Notes: generated by a model not told the origin, from the sequence alone. Shown: positions 47,395 to 60,069, counted from the first letter of the stretch. The stretch: DNA of 64,000 nt from Branchiostoma floridae (GCF_000003815.2 NC_049981.1:9708956-9772955); one strand, 5' to 3'. A program made the numbers and translations.

Positions 47395-47910
47395 TTATTT
47401 TGACTAATATTGCACTTAGTCAAATGCTTCTAACCTTTTACAGCTTATTTTTACAAAGTTGATATTTTGTGAAAAAAAACTTCCATGCCGCTAACGCTAG
47501 TTCACCTTTATTCGCGGAGTAACCTTTATTCGTTGTGCATAAAATCGGAGCATTTACAGGTATCAAGTCAACAGACGAGTGTTTCAGACTGGAATGCTAT
47601 GAAAATATTGCAATTTGAAACCAACGTTTGTCGATTCCATATCTCTAAATATCTCTTTTTTGTAAACAACGGATATAGGTTGCCATGTGGATAAAGGTGA
47701 ACTAACTTATACGGATCGTAATCACCACCAGTGAGGTTGTCGTTAATAATTGAAACAAATCTTGAGATTTTTCCACAAAATCAATTCCTGGAATGTTCAG
47801 ATTTTTAAAAACATTCTCCAGATTAAAAGAAAAATCTTCAGATTTTTTCTATTGTGATTGTTTGTTGACAAAAAATCTCCAGATTATTTTAGAAAATCTG
47901 TAGGCAATGC
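47395..47910 (+). repeat. Dispersed repeat family J, copy 2, split by a family P element
   Basis: Starts TTTTGACTAATATTGCACTT and runs to ACTTCCATGCCGCT, where the palindromic element 47490-47712 interrupts. It then resumes with ACGGATCGTAATCACCACCA and a degenerate CAGATTTTT array to 47905. Comparison with 52430-52660 (CCACTGTACGAATCATAATT) shows continuity across the insertion. Confidence 0.7.
47490..47712. mobile_element. Family P element, copy 4, nested in family J
   Basis: CTAACGCTAGTTCACCTTTA on the left and GGATAAAGGTGAACTAACTT on the right are the family arms; the interior has TTTGAAACCAACGTTTGTCG as in copies 1 and 2. It lies inside a family-J repeat, so family P was active after that repeat was in place. 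Confidence 0.8.
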
Positions 47911-47912
47911 TG

Positions 47913-49220
47913 TATCTCTTCTTTTCCTCCTGTCATTTCGATCAAAAGGTGTCACACTTTGAATTCTTCTTACACACTGATATTTTCTTCGCAAGGAAAC
48001 ATAAACTTACAGCTCTTATAGAACAAGGCAAACATTTTTTTAAATGATGGGGGTTCCAACAACGTTTTCCAGTAACTTAAGTGAGTGGCTGCCCTTTTGT
48101 CATAATACTAAATTCAGGAATAAGTATGTTACAACATTTATGTTTAATGTATATACTAGTATTTGCTACATATTAATCATGTAAAATAAAATAACTTTCT
48201 CTTTGAGTTATTGAAAATGATAAACGATTGCCATTCAAGTCTCATGGAAAAGAGTATGCAGGTCTCAAAAAAACAGGTGTCCTGAAAATTAGCAAAATTA
48301 GCAAATTAAAACACGCTTTGGAGCCTGCAACAGAGGCTAGAAATCTGAAATCATGACTGTCACAGCAACATCTCAGTAAGCAGCAATTTTCCCCCTGTCT
48401 CTTGGACCGTTCTGACGTGACAACACTTTCCTGCACTGTTGATTTGACATGTAGTGCGTGAGTTCATATCCTGTTGAATGGATGCAATACCTAATCTGTT
48501 TGTTTGGGATACACTGTAAGTTTTGTTTTGTATACATTGAAGAAAAGAAGGGCCTATTGATGCATAGCATGCAATCTATGTCCAAATTTTGCCTCAGGAT
48601 CAGATTACTTGTTTTTGGAATGACCGAAAATAAACAACGCGTTGAGTTTCTAACAAATGATTGATCTGCCTTTCCCTAAATAAGCTTTGTTGTATATTAT
48701 CTAAAATAACAACTTTTCCCAACACACTTTGAAAACATGATTGTCTCTTTCTTTCGTCAAGTCTTATTTCATGCCACTAACATTCAACGAAGCAAAAAAT
48801 TGTCAAAATCCAAAACTTAAATACCTAGTACTTACTCTGATTCTTTTTTTCACAGTTGCTCCATTTTCACTTTTATCTATAAATATGTAGATAAAAAGGC
48901 AAAAGAAACAACATGTCAGCCTTACAACAATTTCAGGTCAGCTATGACTTAAAGGTATCAGATTATTCTGCACATCTAGGTGTCAGATACATCGAATCTG
49001 CAAAGAAGAATGCTGTGCTACATTCATGTGTACAGGTCATGGGTAGTTGAGCCATAATCCCACTAATGTGTAGGTTTCCCAATTTGATGGACCGTTGAGC
49101 AAAAATCTGCTCGTACCAAATATAGGATGAAAAATGGGAGGCAAATTACTCGGACTAAGGGGGAAAATGAAACAGCAATCAGCGGGCATGGCATTTGCGA
49201 TCCATCTTTGCTATATATAT
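47913..49220. other. Intergenic, no gene seen
   Basis: AT-rich. 49040-49205 is more balanced and non-repetitive and may be regulatory. No exon recognised. Confidence 0.4.
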
Positions 49221-49312
49221 AGGAATGTACAGGTTTTCAGATCATTTTACCTGCTCATATCTCTCTAGGAATGTACAGGTTTTCAGATCATTTTACCTGC
49301 TCATATCTCTCT
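49221..49312 (+). repeat. Exact 46-bp tandem duplication
   Basis: The 46 bases 49221-49266 (AGGAATGTACAGGTTTTCAG ... CATATCTCTCT) are repeated exactly at 49267-49312. Exact identity implies a recent duplication or an assembly artefact from a heterozygous locus. Confidence 0.9.
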
Positions 49313-50775
49313 TTGTACTAACATTAAATTTTATAAGCTAGGCCAAAGTAAGTAAATTTTATGGATGACAGTGCATACATTGATTTTGTCTAACTTTGAA
49401 ATGAATAAATCAAACAAGAAATTTTGGCATCCTGGCATCACACTCACTTAAGCTGCTTTCTACAAATTTTGTCGACTTCTTTTGCAACTGTATGAATGTG
49501 CACAGATCTAGAACTGCTTTCCTCTTCAGTCCTTGTAGTCTGTCCCATTCCAAACTGTGAGTAGAATTGAGATGTTATAATTACAGTTAGTAATATACGT
49601 TAAAGACCTTATCGGGCCCTGATTTCTCTCAGTCTGTATGCGTGTCACATATCCCATCACACAAGACTCAACCCCCGGCTTCAGACATTAGCTAAAGGCT
49701 TTAGTGATGAGCCTTTCTGTTTCACCCCATGGAAATTGATCGAAGTCAATCAAGGGATAATTGTGGGGAAGGAGGGTGGGAAAACGTAGTAGATGTCGAC
49801 TGCATGCAAATTGGCAAACAGGAAGGGCCACGGTTGAGTAAACGGTTTCGTCTGTTGAACGACTAGTGTTATCAATTCGACAACTATAACTTCTTTCCCA
49901 GATCTTTATATTAAGCATTTGTTAAAGTAGTAAGTTTGCCTTGATTTCATTTGTAGTCATGTGATACTAATGGACATTTAAAAATTAAAAAGTTGTGTGA
50001 AAAAAAATTACTGATAAGCCAAACTTGTCAAAATGATCATAAACATTGTAACAAGAATTGAAGCAACGAAATATTGTATCACAGCTGACAAGTCCTTTTT
50101 TCGTGTATTTACATGCAAGGTGACAAGTGTTATAGCCTAGTTGTAGTGAGTCTGGCTTTACACTGTGCTAGTGTTGTAATATGGAGACAAGTTGCCAATG
50201 CATTAAAACTGCAGCAGTAAATAGGTAATTGTTAGAATCTATTAACACAGGCCTGAACTAACAGGTGCCAGTAGCAACTTTCTGTGTTATTTTTCTCTTC
50301 CCTTCCCTTTTCAGAGCAACAAGTTGTATGGTTATAAAAATTACTTTTTTTTATACAGACATTTTGACCATAATGATATTCTATTCTTTAATTCTGCTGT
50401 GTACCATACAAGGAGAGAAATATCCTCTTCAATTAGCTACAAGTCTTAGAAGTTTTTGATATCTAAATAGTACAGAAAAAGTTGCATTCCTTATGCAATG
50501 AGACAAACCGTCATATTGTATTTTATGCTCCATCTACATTTTGTACCCATACATTTACAACTGTTTTAAGAGGCAAGAAGAATTTGAACCTGTGCACACA
50601 TTCTGTACAAGACAAAGTATACATTACACTTTGTAGACATAGTAAGATACACATAGTAAGATTCTTATATCAATAATTAGAACTATCATCTTGGTGGGTA
50701 TTTAGCTTGTAAGAGCATAAATAGACAATAAAGGTCTTCATTCATTCATTTATTCATTATTCTCTCTCACCCATC
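49313..50775. other. Intergenic, no gene seen
   Basis: 49600-49910 is a balanced, non-repetitive island. An AATAAA (50732) and ATTCATTCATTT run precede 50776. No exon recognised. Confidence 0.4.
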
Positions 50776-51091
50776 AGCGTGTTTCATTCCACCGAGGTAT
50801 AAGGTAGGATTGAGAGGTATCACCCCACCAGGCCTCCTGGCAGACATGGATTACAGAACAACGGTCCCCTCCCAGCTGAATACCAACGACATCACTCACG
50901 TTCGCGTATCAGGGATTCAATTCTCGTGGACGTGGACCCGCGCCATCTCCCAAGGCTTAACGTCGTGGCTCCCGATCCTAACGAGAATAAAACTCACTTC
51001 GCGCCGAGAGCGCTGTCTGGTCGGGTTCAAATGCCATAAGCGTTTCCAGGCTGAAGGCCGATGTCAATGTCAGAGACCTTGTAGGTGGTAG
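50776..51091 (+). other. GC-richer unique island with a 93-residue frame
   Basis: Composition is balanced with CpGs (GGACCCGCGCCATCTCCC, TTCGCGCCGAGAGCGCTG) in an AT-rich desert. The frame 50810-51091 (MRGITPPGLLADMDYRTTVP...) has no domain I recognise and no obvious splice context. It may be an exon of an unseen gene or a conserved non-coding element. Confidence 0.25.
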
Positions 51092-52290
51092 GAAACTCAG
51101 CGTATAGATTTGTGCTATCGTCAGATTCACAGTGAGGGAAGCTGATATGTTATCATAAGACTTTTGCGGGGTAATCATTACCAAGATTTGGCCACAATAA
51201 TCTAATTGATTGGCTATCGAAACACCTGCCCCTATTTTTCCCAAAATAAACAAAAAATTCACAGTGAAGCCATTTATCAAAATTTCAGCAAAGTAAATTG
51301 TGCTCGACCTTACAATATAGGCAAATTATTGCAATAACTTTGAATAAGATTTTTCATTCATGACGAACAAAAGTGCATACATAAAAAAACTGTACATTTG
51401 ATGATGTTTGACAAAGAGGTGCATCTACTGTGGTACATTTATCTGCTTTCAAGCTAAAAACTTATCATTCCTTATGTTTTGTATTAGTGCTTATCTTTAC
51501 TCCAGACTGCAATCTTTAATAATTTTTCTGCCCTGTTGCTCCATATTTTTTCGGAAAAAAGCTGAGAAGCAACAAATTAAATTGTTTTGGCCTTACAGTG
51601 TGAGCTTTTAGTTTGCAATCTATTATCTACCGTGCTGTACTGTATCTAATTACCAATCTATTGTTCTTCATTTTGCTTCATATTTTATTCCAATTGACAT
51701 TCCTTTTCGTAACATTTCGTTCCGTTTCACATTTTTGAACACCAAATTTGCTTTTCACTTCAGAGGTTTGTTTGTTGTGACAAGAACAAACCCCGAGCAA
51801 GACAAATCAGCTCTCTGCTATCAGTTCCTCTGACATTGACGTGTTTGTAATGCCAACACTCTTCAGTAAGTCCCCAACAATTCCGCTCCTACTGCTAACC
51901 CATGCAGAATTGATACACTTGAGGAGTTAGCTCTGAGGATTTGTCATCTTTCGAGGTCACTTTACTCCCACGACATGACACCGTTGAGCCTATACTATTG
52001 ATTAATAGCATCCCAAAGCCTCTTCTATGGGCTACAGGTCAGAGGGCGGCGGTATTTGAATAATCCGCGGAGGTGAATGCTCCGCAGACCTGAGCAGAAT
52101 AAGTGATGGCCTCCGTGGAAGTTATTGGGAAAACCTCTGCATCCGTTTGCATGTAAACTGGTCAGTTCTGATGCTTAACAGTCTAATGATTTTCTCACAT
52201 TCAAATAGATTATCATTTTCAAATTTTGGAAATGCCGCGCAGATTTGATATCTTGTTTTAGCAAATTATATTTGGTTATACAACATCTGG
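51092..52290. other. Intergenic; possible regulatory island 51770-52160
   Basis: 51770-52160 is non-repetitive with homeobox-type words (TTGATTAATAG) and a short inverted pair CCGCGGAGG/CTCCGCAG near 52060-52087. This is the most enhancer-like stretch by eye, but it is unsupported by alignment. Confidence 0.3.
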
Positions 52291-52790
52291 CAAGACAGAA
52301 AAAATATCTACAAGAAAAACTTTTGCCCTAGCTCCCCTCAAATACAATGATTTGAACTGCATTCATGGCAGAGGCTCTGATGGGGGCATACAATGTATAG
52401 TAAAAGAAGCGACCATAATGTTAATTAATTTTAGACTAAATATTACACTTTGGATTAACACTTCTGACCTTTTACTGCTTCAACTTATAAGGTTAACATT
52501 TTGTGGAAAAAAATTCAATACCACTGTACGAATCATAATTACCCCCAGCATCATGTGGTTGGAAAAAGATTTTCTGGATTTTTTTAACAATCTCCAGATT
52601 TTTATAAAACAATCTCCAGATTTTTCAACCATCTCCAGATTTTTTCAAACAATCTAATAGGGTAAGACAGAAAAAAAATCTGAAATGAAATCTTTTGCCC
52701 TACATTTGTAGCTCCCATCAAATACGATGAATAGAACTGCAATGGCAGAAGCTGTTGAGGGTGTGAAAGAGGCAACCATGATACCCTTTG
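52291..52790 (+). repeat. Family J, copy 3, flanked by ~372-bp-spaced direct repeats
   Basis: AAGACAGAAAAAA followed by CTTTTGCCCTA, AGCTCCC, TCAAATAC and GGCAGA blocks occurs at 52292-52421 and again at 52664-52788, a 372-bp period. Between them lie the family-J head (52430), the CCACTGTACGAATCATAATT middle and the CAGATTTTT array (52570-52660). The simplest reading is a partial tandem duplication of a ~372-bp unit containing J. Confidence 0.7.
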
Positions 52791-54375
52791 CTGTCCTTGA
52801 CCCAGATACAAGCTCTGTCAATCATGAAAGACTTGGAAATACATTGTACAATAAACCAGGGTTCTTTTGAATGAAATTTGTGTTATTCCACATACCCCAA
52901 TTCAAATTCTTGTCAGTGATTTCTTACTTTTATCTTTTACGAGAGGGAGCTTTTTCGAAAATGACCATCATTTGTTAAAATGTATGCTATATATAAAATG
53001 TTACACATGTATATGCAAACAAAAAAAAGTTTTGCATTCTGTACATTGTTAGGTTATCATGGTGGTTTAAATTTTTTTTTTTGACAGCAAACTCATCACA
53101 ACAATCTCTTGACTTCTATTAGCATAAAGGCCTCGCCGCCAAATTTAAACCCTGCAAACTTAAACAAGTTTACGGTATTGTTTCCGTTTAGTACAAAGCT
53201 ACAGAAGCAAACACCTGTTCATAAATGATGCATCCTTTTGACCTTCTATAATTCCCCTGCTGTAATCAATTAGCTTCCTCCCCCTCCCAAGGTGTGAGGA
53301 TTCATCAATCAACACATTTCTCACATTTCTGACGGGCTGAAATACTTTCACACTAGCCTGATCACCGGGATCCAATAATGTAAAAGGTCGGAGGTCGTTC
53401 CCCCAGGGGACACTATGGTTGCTCAGGTAAAAAGTGCATTTATCAGGTCTATCTGTGTCTGACATGGTGATTAATTGTTGAGCGGGTTAACTGAGGTCTG
53501 ATGTCCCCGCCGCTACATCCCGGATAAGCTCGCTTCATGAAATATTCATATCTCTACACTTTAAAGGGAAAACCTCACATTTTTTTCAAAGGGGGGACAG
53601 ATATTTTACACACAGTGAATCTGGAAATTTCTACCCTTGTTTCATATGTAGTTTTTACGATTACAAACATTTATTCACTTATATTCCGTAACTACGAATC
53701 CATTTCATTGCAAACTCTTCTTTTCAACCACAGAGCCCTGAAATTCAAGTGTCAGGAACATTAAATGAATTTGAAGTAATGTTTAAAGCAACTACAAGTG
53801 GTAACTACAGCGTTAACTGTAAGTAGTCTTAACAATTTTTGGCTACACCTCAGAGACAGGGCCTAAACCAAGCAAGTTTTCTCTATCATAACTTGAATAT
53901 TCTTGAAAGTCATCATCAAGATTCATGATTTTATTTGTCAGACATTAAACAAATCAGTTCAATATTATTCTAATTGTTCGATCTAATTCATGAAATCACA
54001 ATAAACTATCATAACAATGTATGAGAAGGCATGCATATGCTTTGGTTAATGTATATCATAATTTTGCACTTGACTGCTAAAATTTAACTGGCATTATTGG
54101 CACATTCTTCTGAGCTGAGCGTACATTGTAGAACGTTGACGCTAGTCTGTTCAAAAGATGTGTGAGACCATTAAATGCACAACAGCGCACGAAGAATGTT
54201 CGGACAGAGACCTCTAGAGACACAAAGATTACCCATATCTGACAGTTCATTTTTCTCGGGCAAACCAGCCTGGTGGTTGATGGGATGTAGCTTGGAGTGA
54301 CCTGCTTTTGCGCTGGGAGGAACTAGATGGACATGAGATGTACTCGGCTGCATACTTCATCAAACTGAGCGTTCC
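52791..54375. other. Intergenic; family-G remnant at 53110-53180
   Basis: CGCCGCCAAATTTAAACCCT followed by GCAAACTTAAAC is a family-G remnant. 53200-53540 is a balanced non-repetitive island. No gene is recognised. Confidence 0.4.
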
Positions 54376-54477
54376 TGTGGTGCATAGTGGTAGGTCTGCC
54401 AACTCAAATGTATTACGTCACGTAGCGAAATATCGGGTCCAGACCTTCTTGTTTGTGTGTTCAGACCCTTTTAGTAC

Positions 54478-54715
54478 CTAGTGGCACATAAGGCAGCAAG
54501 TTTTTGCACTGTCTCAATAGCAGAGTATAATTTAGTATTTTATAGGGAAGGGTTGCTAGCTACCCATAAAACTTGCTCTTTAAAAAAAAGGACCCCCCCC
54601 TTTACGTCCCTTCTGAAAGACAGCCGCATCCTCAAACAAGATGCCCTACCCAGGATAGAACCGTGGGCTGACAGTTACCAACCAGTTGAGGTACACTGTC
54701 ATCCATGGAAAATGA
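54478..54715 (-). mobile_element. tRNA-derived SINE, family C, copy 3
   Basis: Body blocks GTGGCACATAAGGCAGCAAG, AATAGCAGAGTATAATT, ACGTCCCTTCTGAAAGA and CCCTACCCAGGATAGAACC follow the order of 26930-27196. The head is shortened (ACCAACCAGTTGAGGTACA). It is more diverged than the other two copies. Confidence 0.65.
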
Positions 54716-55521
54716 TTCACGGTGATAAAAACTGCAAATGAAAACACATTAGGGATAAGCAATTAAAACAAAAATTAGGCATATCCGAGCTTTCACTGTG
54801 AAATCAATAAATACATAGTATGTTTACTTCACAGCAAAAGAGAAAGTTAACTTAAATAATATTAGAAAAAAGCAGAGAGGCATAATCTCCATGCAAATGT
54901 TAGAAGACAAAATCCTACATCAAATGTTTCCTATAGCTACCCATTTTTGCTGTTTCTCCAAGCAGATCCTAGATCAAATGCTCCCAGCTTTGCACATTTT
55001 TGTTACATTCTTTTTTCTTGGAACAGAGACAGGGACCTAGCAAACATTAAGCTTTAGCCTTCTACCATCTGCTTGGAGATTAAAGGCAGAATACTCTATG
55101 GCCTACATGTAATGTACAATGATGTAGTACCCAGGTAACCCAGTTCAAATAACCGCACCTTGAGAAATGCACCGTTGTTTTTACTCAGGGACAATCAGAT
55201 TTGTAAGCCGCTGAAGTGATGGCAGTGTCCTGTGCTTCCTTGGCTTTCAAGAAAAATATCTTGGCTCCCATCAGGGTTTTATGGCCCTAAAATATATGTG
55301 TGCATTATGTGCAGGACTAGAATGAAGGGGAGCAACCACGAATATGGATCGATTTTGTTTGAGACAAGGTGAAGGTCTACAGTCAGTAGGTTCGTTTCAA
55401 TTCCAAATAGAAGTGAATTTCCTGATTTTTTGCACATTGAAAGACATCTATCTTCTAGAATAAATGTTAACATTATTCAAAGAACTGCATCTGTCAAAGG
55501 CATCTGCTTATAGCAACTGGC
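54716..55521. other. Intergenic, no gene seen
   Basis: AT-rich. It contains two copies of the recurring TCTGCTTGGAGA motif in opposite orientation (54955-54966 and 55068-55079). No exon recognised. Confidence 0.45.
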
Positions 55522-55750
55522 AACACCTCCCATAATCACACCTGCAAAAGTTGGCACCTGCCATAATCACACCTGCAAAAGTTGGCACCTGCCATAATCA
55601 CACCTGCAAAAGTTGGCACCTGCCATAATCACACCTGCAAAAGTTGGCACCTGCCATAATCACACCTGCAAAAGTCAACACTTGCCATTATCACACCTGC
55701 AAAAGACGACACCTGCCATTATCACACCTGCAAAAAGTTGACACCTGACA
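55522..55750 (+). repeat. 31-bp minisatellite, about seven units
   Basis: The first five units of CCATAATCACACCTGCAAAA plus GTTGGCACCTG are nearly identical; the last two vary (GTCAACACTTG, GACGACACCTG, AAGTTGACACCTGA). The gradient of identity from left to right is typical of a minisatellite growing at one end. Confidence 0.9.
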
Positions 55751-58700
55751 GAATATTACAGCTGCTACAGGTGGCATCTGACATCAAACAGTTGATCTAC
55801 AGTTATTACCACAGGTTGCAAGTGACACCTTGACTTATCTACTACATATTATAGCATCATGCCTTACATATAGTATATCTATTATACAATGTGGTATCTA
55901 ACCTGAGACATAACATACAGTTTGTAAAAATTCATTCAACAATTCTTCACTTATCCTGCTTCAAAATCTGCAATTGAAAAGCCCCTGCAGTTCAAACAAA
56001 AGCTGCTTGAGGTCTAACGTTATGTCACTTCTTCCTGAACACAAGAGATAATTTATGATCAAAAATAATGACCATAGCTTATCCAGGACACAAAAGTAAC
56101 AAAACCGGAAGTTCTACTGCCGTAGCTGGGAAAGTCGCAAGGGGGCCCAAATCTTATCATTTCTTTGAGAAGACAAGACTTTAACCACATGCGGAATTCC
56201 CCGACAATCTATCCATAGCTTCTTTAATTATGCTGTCGGTACAAAATACAAGCATTTGGAGTTGCAATTCCTTCATATCCTAAATGGTAGAAACCATTTG
56301 ATTCGTTTTCCCCCAATGTATCGGAAAAGAAGTTGGAAATCTGAGAAGCAAGGAAACAAATTGGTGCTGCCTTACAGACATCTATAGGGGTGGCATATCG
56401 GACATACAGACGCTATTATTCTCTGAACTGGACAACTGGAACCATGATATTGATGCTGTGGTGGGCAGGAAGAATCGCTCTCCGATAGACCGTCCTGACA
56501 TTCCATTCGTTTTCCATTCACGGAGCCGATTGCTTTATTAATAGTTTGATTTTCTCGTCTTTGAATAGAGCAGTATTAATCTTATGGATCGGCCTGGTTT
56601 CTTATTGTATACAGACGTGACTGCAAACCAGGGTTCCAGCCAGCATCTGTCCTTCTGTCCATTGACGGAATTTTGCAGCTGAAGATGGACAAACATTTTG
56701 CCCATAATCCGTCCTCTGTGCCAGACAAAAAATCTGCATGTGAAGATATTTAACAAATGAAATTTTACAAATTTCTCAAGAAATTCAGCACAGATGCCAT
56801 TGAACCAAGCTGAGTCTACCAGCAAAATTTGCCCCTCAAAATTCAGGAAATAGCATTTTAGAGGGTCTTAGATTTCAAATTTTCCTGGCCCCCCTTTGGA
56901 ACACTGTGTGGAAGTCTTTGGCACTCGACAGGATTTCCGTTCAAAATCCAGGGGACTTAAAAAATCAGGCTGGCTAGAACCCTGCTGCATAGAATAAGAA
57001 AGTCACATAAAACTTGGATTGATATACATTAACTTTTGTAGAAAATAATATGATGGTCACACACGATATGTTTGATTTATGATATTATACAAACTAAATA
57101 TCCAAAGAACAATAAAGAGTTAATTCTCATTTTTTTATCCAATTCAAGAGATTGAATTGTATTTGAATAGAACAAGAAAGTACCATATCACTGAACTAGG
57201 AATTAGCTGTTGAATCAGGAAGGCACAACCAAATATACATGAGGAGCAAAGAATCTGTCAGTTTTGTAAACTTATAAATAGATAGAAGACAGCGCCCACT
57301 ATATATTAGTTTCATATACATGTATAGTGATGATAGAAATATTTGTTTTAGTCTCATTATAAGAACAACTCCTCACTTTTAATCTAATGTTGATAAGTAC
57401 TGAAATTTTCCTTGTGCATTTTTAACCACTATGTTACTGACAGGTTAACAAACCCATCTCAATCTATTCAAACATCACTAAGAAACAATAGCAAGAAGAA
57501 GCTGAACGTCTCACCAAATCATAGCAACTTTGATTCTCTTAATTTTTTTTCTTTTACCTGTGTGGTACAACCAACCCCTATCGTAGCCTCTAATCCCTTA
57601 ACCCTCAGTTTATAAACACTAGTTGTGTAAAGTAATGAAATAATACTGTTCTACAAAGGTCCAGACATGTCCAGCCAAAAACACAGCAATTTCTGCCACC
57701 ATTTCCTAAGGCTAACTAGGTCAATATGGGCCAATACCCAATAGGGCTATCAGGGTAATTGTTTGTAGAATTGGGGTTCTAAATGTTTTAGATGCCAATG
57801 AAATACATGTATAACAGCGGTTCGGCAACATGTGTACCGTTTTCCACTCGAGTTGGCGCCGAATTACCGGAACGGAGAGAATCACTTCCATACAAACAAA
57901 GGGTTAAGTACTGTCCGCGCATATGCACTGTATGCGCCTACAGTGTACTTCATATCGCATGCCTTGTATAAATCATGCCGTAATACTAAGATTTAGTGGG
58001 TTATAATGTTATAATACACAGGCTTTGACTGGTGGTTGTACCAAACCGCAATGGACTTATACAGCTAAACCGATGCAACACAGAAGGCCGAACGCTGCAT
58101 GATCTTAGCAGCCTTTGTCCCGAGTAAGGAAGGCCCAACAAAAGGGGTATTGGACAAAATTAATAAGGGCAGACCTGGCCTTTTCAGTTTGCGAGCATCA
58201 GGCTTTATCCAGTGTGAGGGGTGTAAGTTAACCCAGGGGAGAGTCATTAACTGTTTAAGGAGGGCCTTAGAGTCTTATCCACCAACCAAAAAACATGTAA
58301 GACCATTACAAGACAAAAAGAAAACTCACAATTGTATCCTTATAAGCTTAATGCTGCTTAAACAACTTTAGATGTCTAGCAAAATATATACTATATAGCG
58401 TTAGTTTTGCTTCCATCACCCTATAATGTTAACAAGTGGCAAACAAGATCTATCCCCATAGAGGAAAAGGGGTAGGAAATAGTGCAATGGATTTTCTTTC
58501 GAACAAAGAACACCACACAACATCCACAAACAACTATAAATATTGGGATACCTCAAATTAGACTAAATCCCCATATACAGGAATTTCAGATAAGTAAGTT
58601 GCATTTACATGTATCACTTATTCACATCTCGAAAAACTAACCGTCCAAAAATGCATGGTCACAAGTTTCTTTGGAGAAATTATGAAAAGGTGGAAACTGA

Positions 58701-59094
58701 AGAAAACATCTTGAGCAAATTATGTACTGATCTCTTTTTCTATCAAGCTATTTGGGAGATGCTCTTTTTGTTTATTCGCATGACAAAGACAACTGTGATT
58801 TAATTTGATATTTTGTAGACTGATTTGTCCATCTATATATTCATACAACCACATGAAGAACTTATTCTAGAATCCGAGGATTAAAAAAAAGGCAAAGAAA
58901 CCCCGCAAATACTACCGGGCTAACAGTGATGCATGCTTTGTTGCGGAATATCAAAACCTGAGGAAAATACCTCGAACGTTCGTGGATAAGACAGATTAGT
59001 ATAAGAATGTGTGGTTTCCGTGTCTAAATCCCGCACAATTGTGGCTCGTGTAGTGTTGTACTCACAGTGGGTTAGAAGAATTCCAGTATATTGG
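55751..59094. other. Intergenic; possible regulatory islands
   Basis: Balanced, non-repetitive islands lie at 56130-56530 and 58060-58320 (GGCCCAACAAAAGGGGTATT). The 90-residue frame over the second (58099-58371) has no recognisable domain. The rest is AT-rich. No gene is called. Confidence 0.35.
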
Positions 59095-59262
59095 CTCCAA
59101 CATCGCACCCAGCCGGCTGCCGGCCGCCCCCACGGCCAGCATCAGCACCAGCACCGCCCCGTACATCCCTCGGTCCCGGGCGAGCCTCACGCCGCCCAGC
59201 ACGGCAGCATGCCGCGGTGACACCCCGTAAAACACGCGCAACAACTCCGGTTCATTGGCATT
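59095..59262 (-). CDS. Possible exon of a membrane protein (GC-rich)
   Basis: This is the most GC-rich segment of the window. The minus-strand frame reads ...NEPELLRVFYGVSPRHAAVL, then GGVRLARDRG, then MYGAVLVLMLAVGAAG, with G/C at most third codon positions, one hydrophobic helix-like run and charged flanks. An acceptor-like ACCTCGCAG ends at about 59263 and a donor-like GG/GTGCGA lies near 59110. No start codon is present and neighbouring exons were not found. Family unknown; a transporter or receptor fragment is possible but not shown. It could also be GC-rich non-coding DNA. Confidence 0.35.
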
Positions 59263-59345
59263 GTCAGCCTGCGAGGTCCCAAACCGCGAGTTCGAATCCT
59301 GACTGCTGGGGGATCCACATGGGGGTTATCACAGCGCCGGTCACG
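59238..59345 (+). mobile_element. Possible tRNA-derived SINE head
   Basis: TGGCATTGTCAGCCTGCGAG could be a decayed A-box region and GCGAGTTCGAATCCTGAC is a good B-box. No second copy is present, and this overlaps the proposed acceptor of the minus-strand exon, so the two readings compete. Confidence 0.3.
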
Positions 59346-60069
59346 CCACTTTCACTTTCTAACCACTACGTGAAAACACTTTCACTGACATCCGGATCTA
59401 TACAATGAAAAGCTGTAGTCAAAGCCGTCCGCTCAAATCTGCGTCACGGAAGGATCAGCATGGGGTTTTCCGAAGCGCCTATCTCTACCATCTAGTTCCC
59501 TCTATCGCCTCTATCAGATCCTCTTGCCAGTTAATTTCAAACTTAAAGAAAATGGTTTCGAGTAATTTCTTGTACTCACTGCATGAAATTTGTAACTCTA
59601 TTTTGGTTGATTCTGTTAGCTTGATCATTGTTACCTGGCCACAATTGAAACTATTTTTGGCAATTTCTGGATCTGAATGAAAAATTGTCTCGATGAAAAA
59701 CATGTTTTTTCTCAACACCGGTCTAAACACCTGTGAACCCCCATTCCACTGCACATGGCCTATTTCTGAGCAGATATTAGGAGTCGGAGAAAATCGCCAC
59801 GTTTCTCAACGTAACTGTGCAGTTAGAAAACATGACTATCTTTATTCATTATATTTCATCATTCAGCTGTACTCCAGGCATCTGCTTGGAAATTACCCAC
59901 GGCGCGTTTTCCCGCATTTTCTCGCCACTCCTACAGGTGGCTCTGCATGGGGGCTTCACCAGCTCCACAACATTGAACCATACATCAGTTCCGTCATACG
60001 GCCCCAACAGCGCAAGAGCCTTACCACATAAGGTTGTGGAAAACATTGAATTCATTTATTTCTTCCATT

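Noticed and set aside
55522-55750. CRISPR-like array
   Set aside because: Regular 31-bp units are contiguous with no unique spacers, and the genome is animal; it is a minisatellite.
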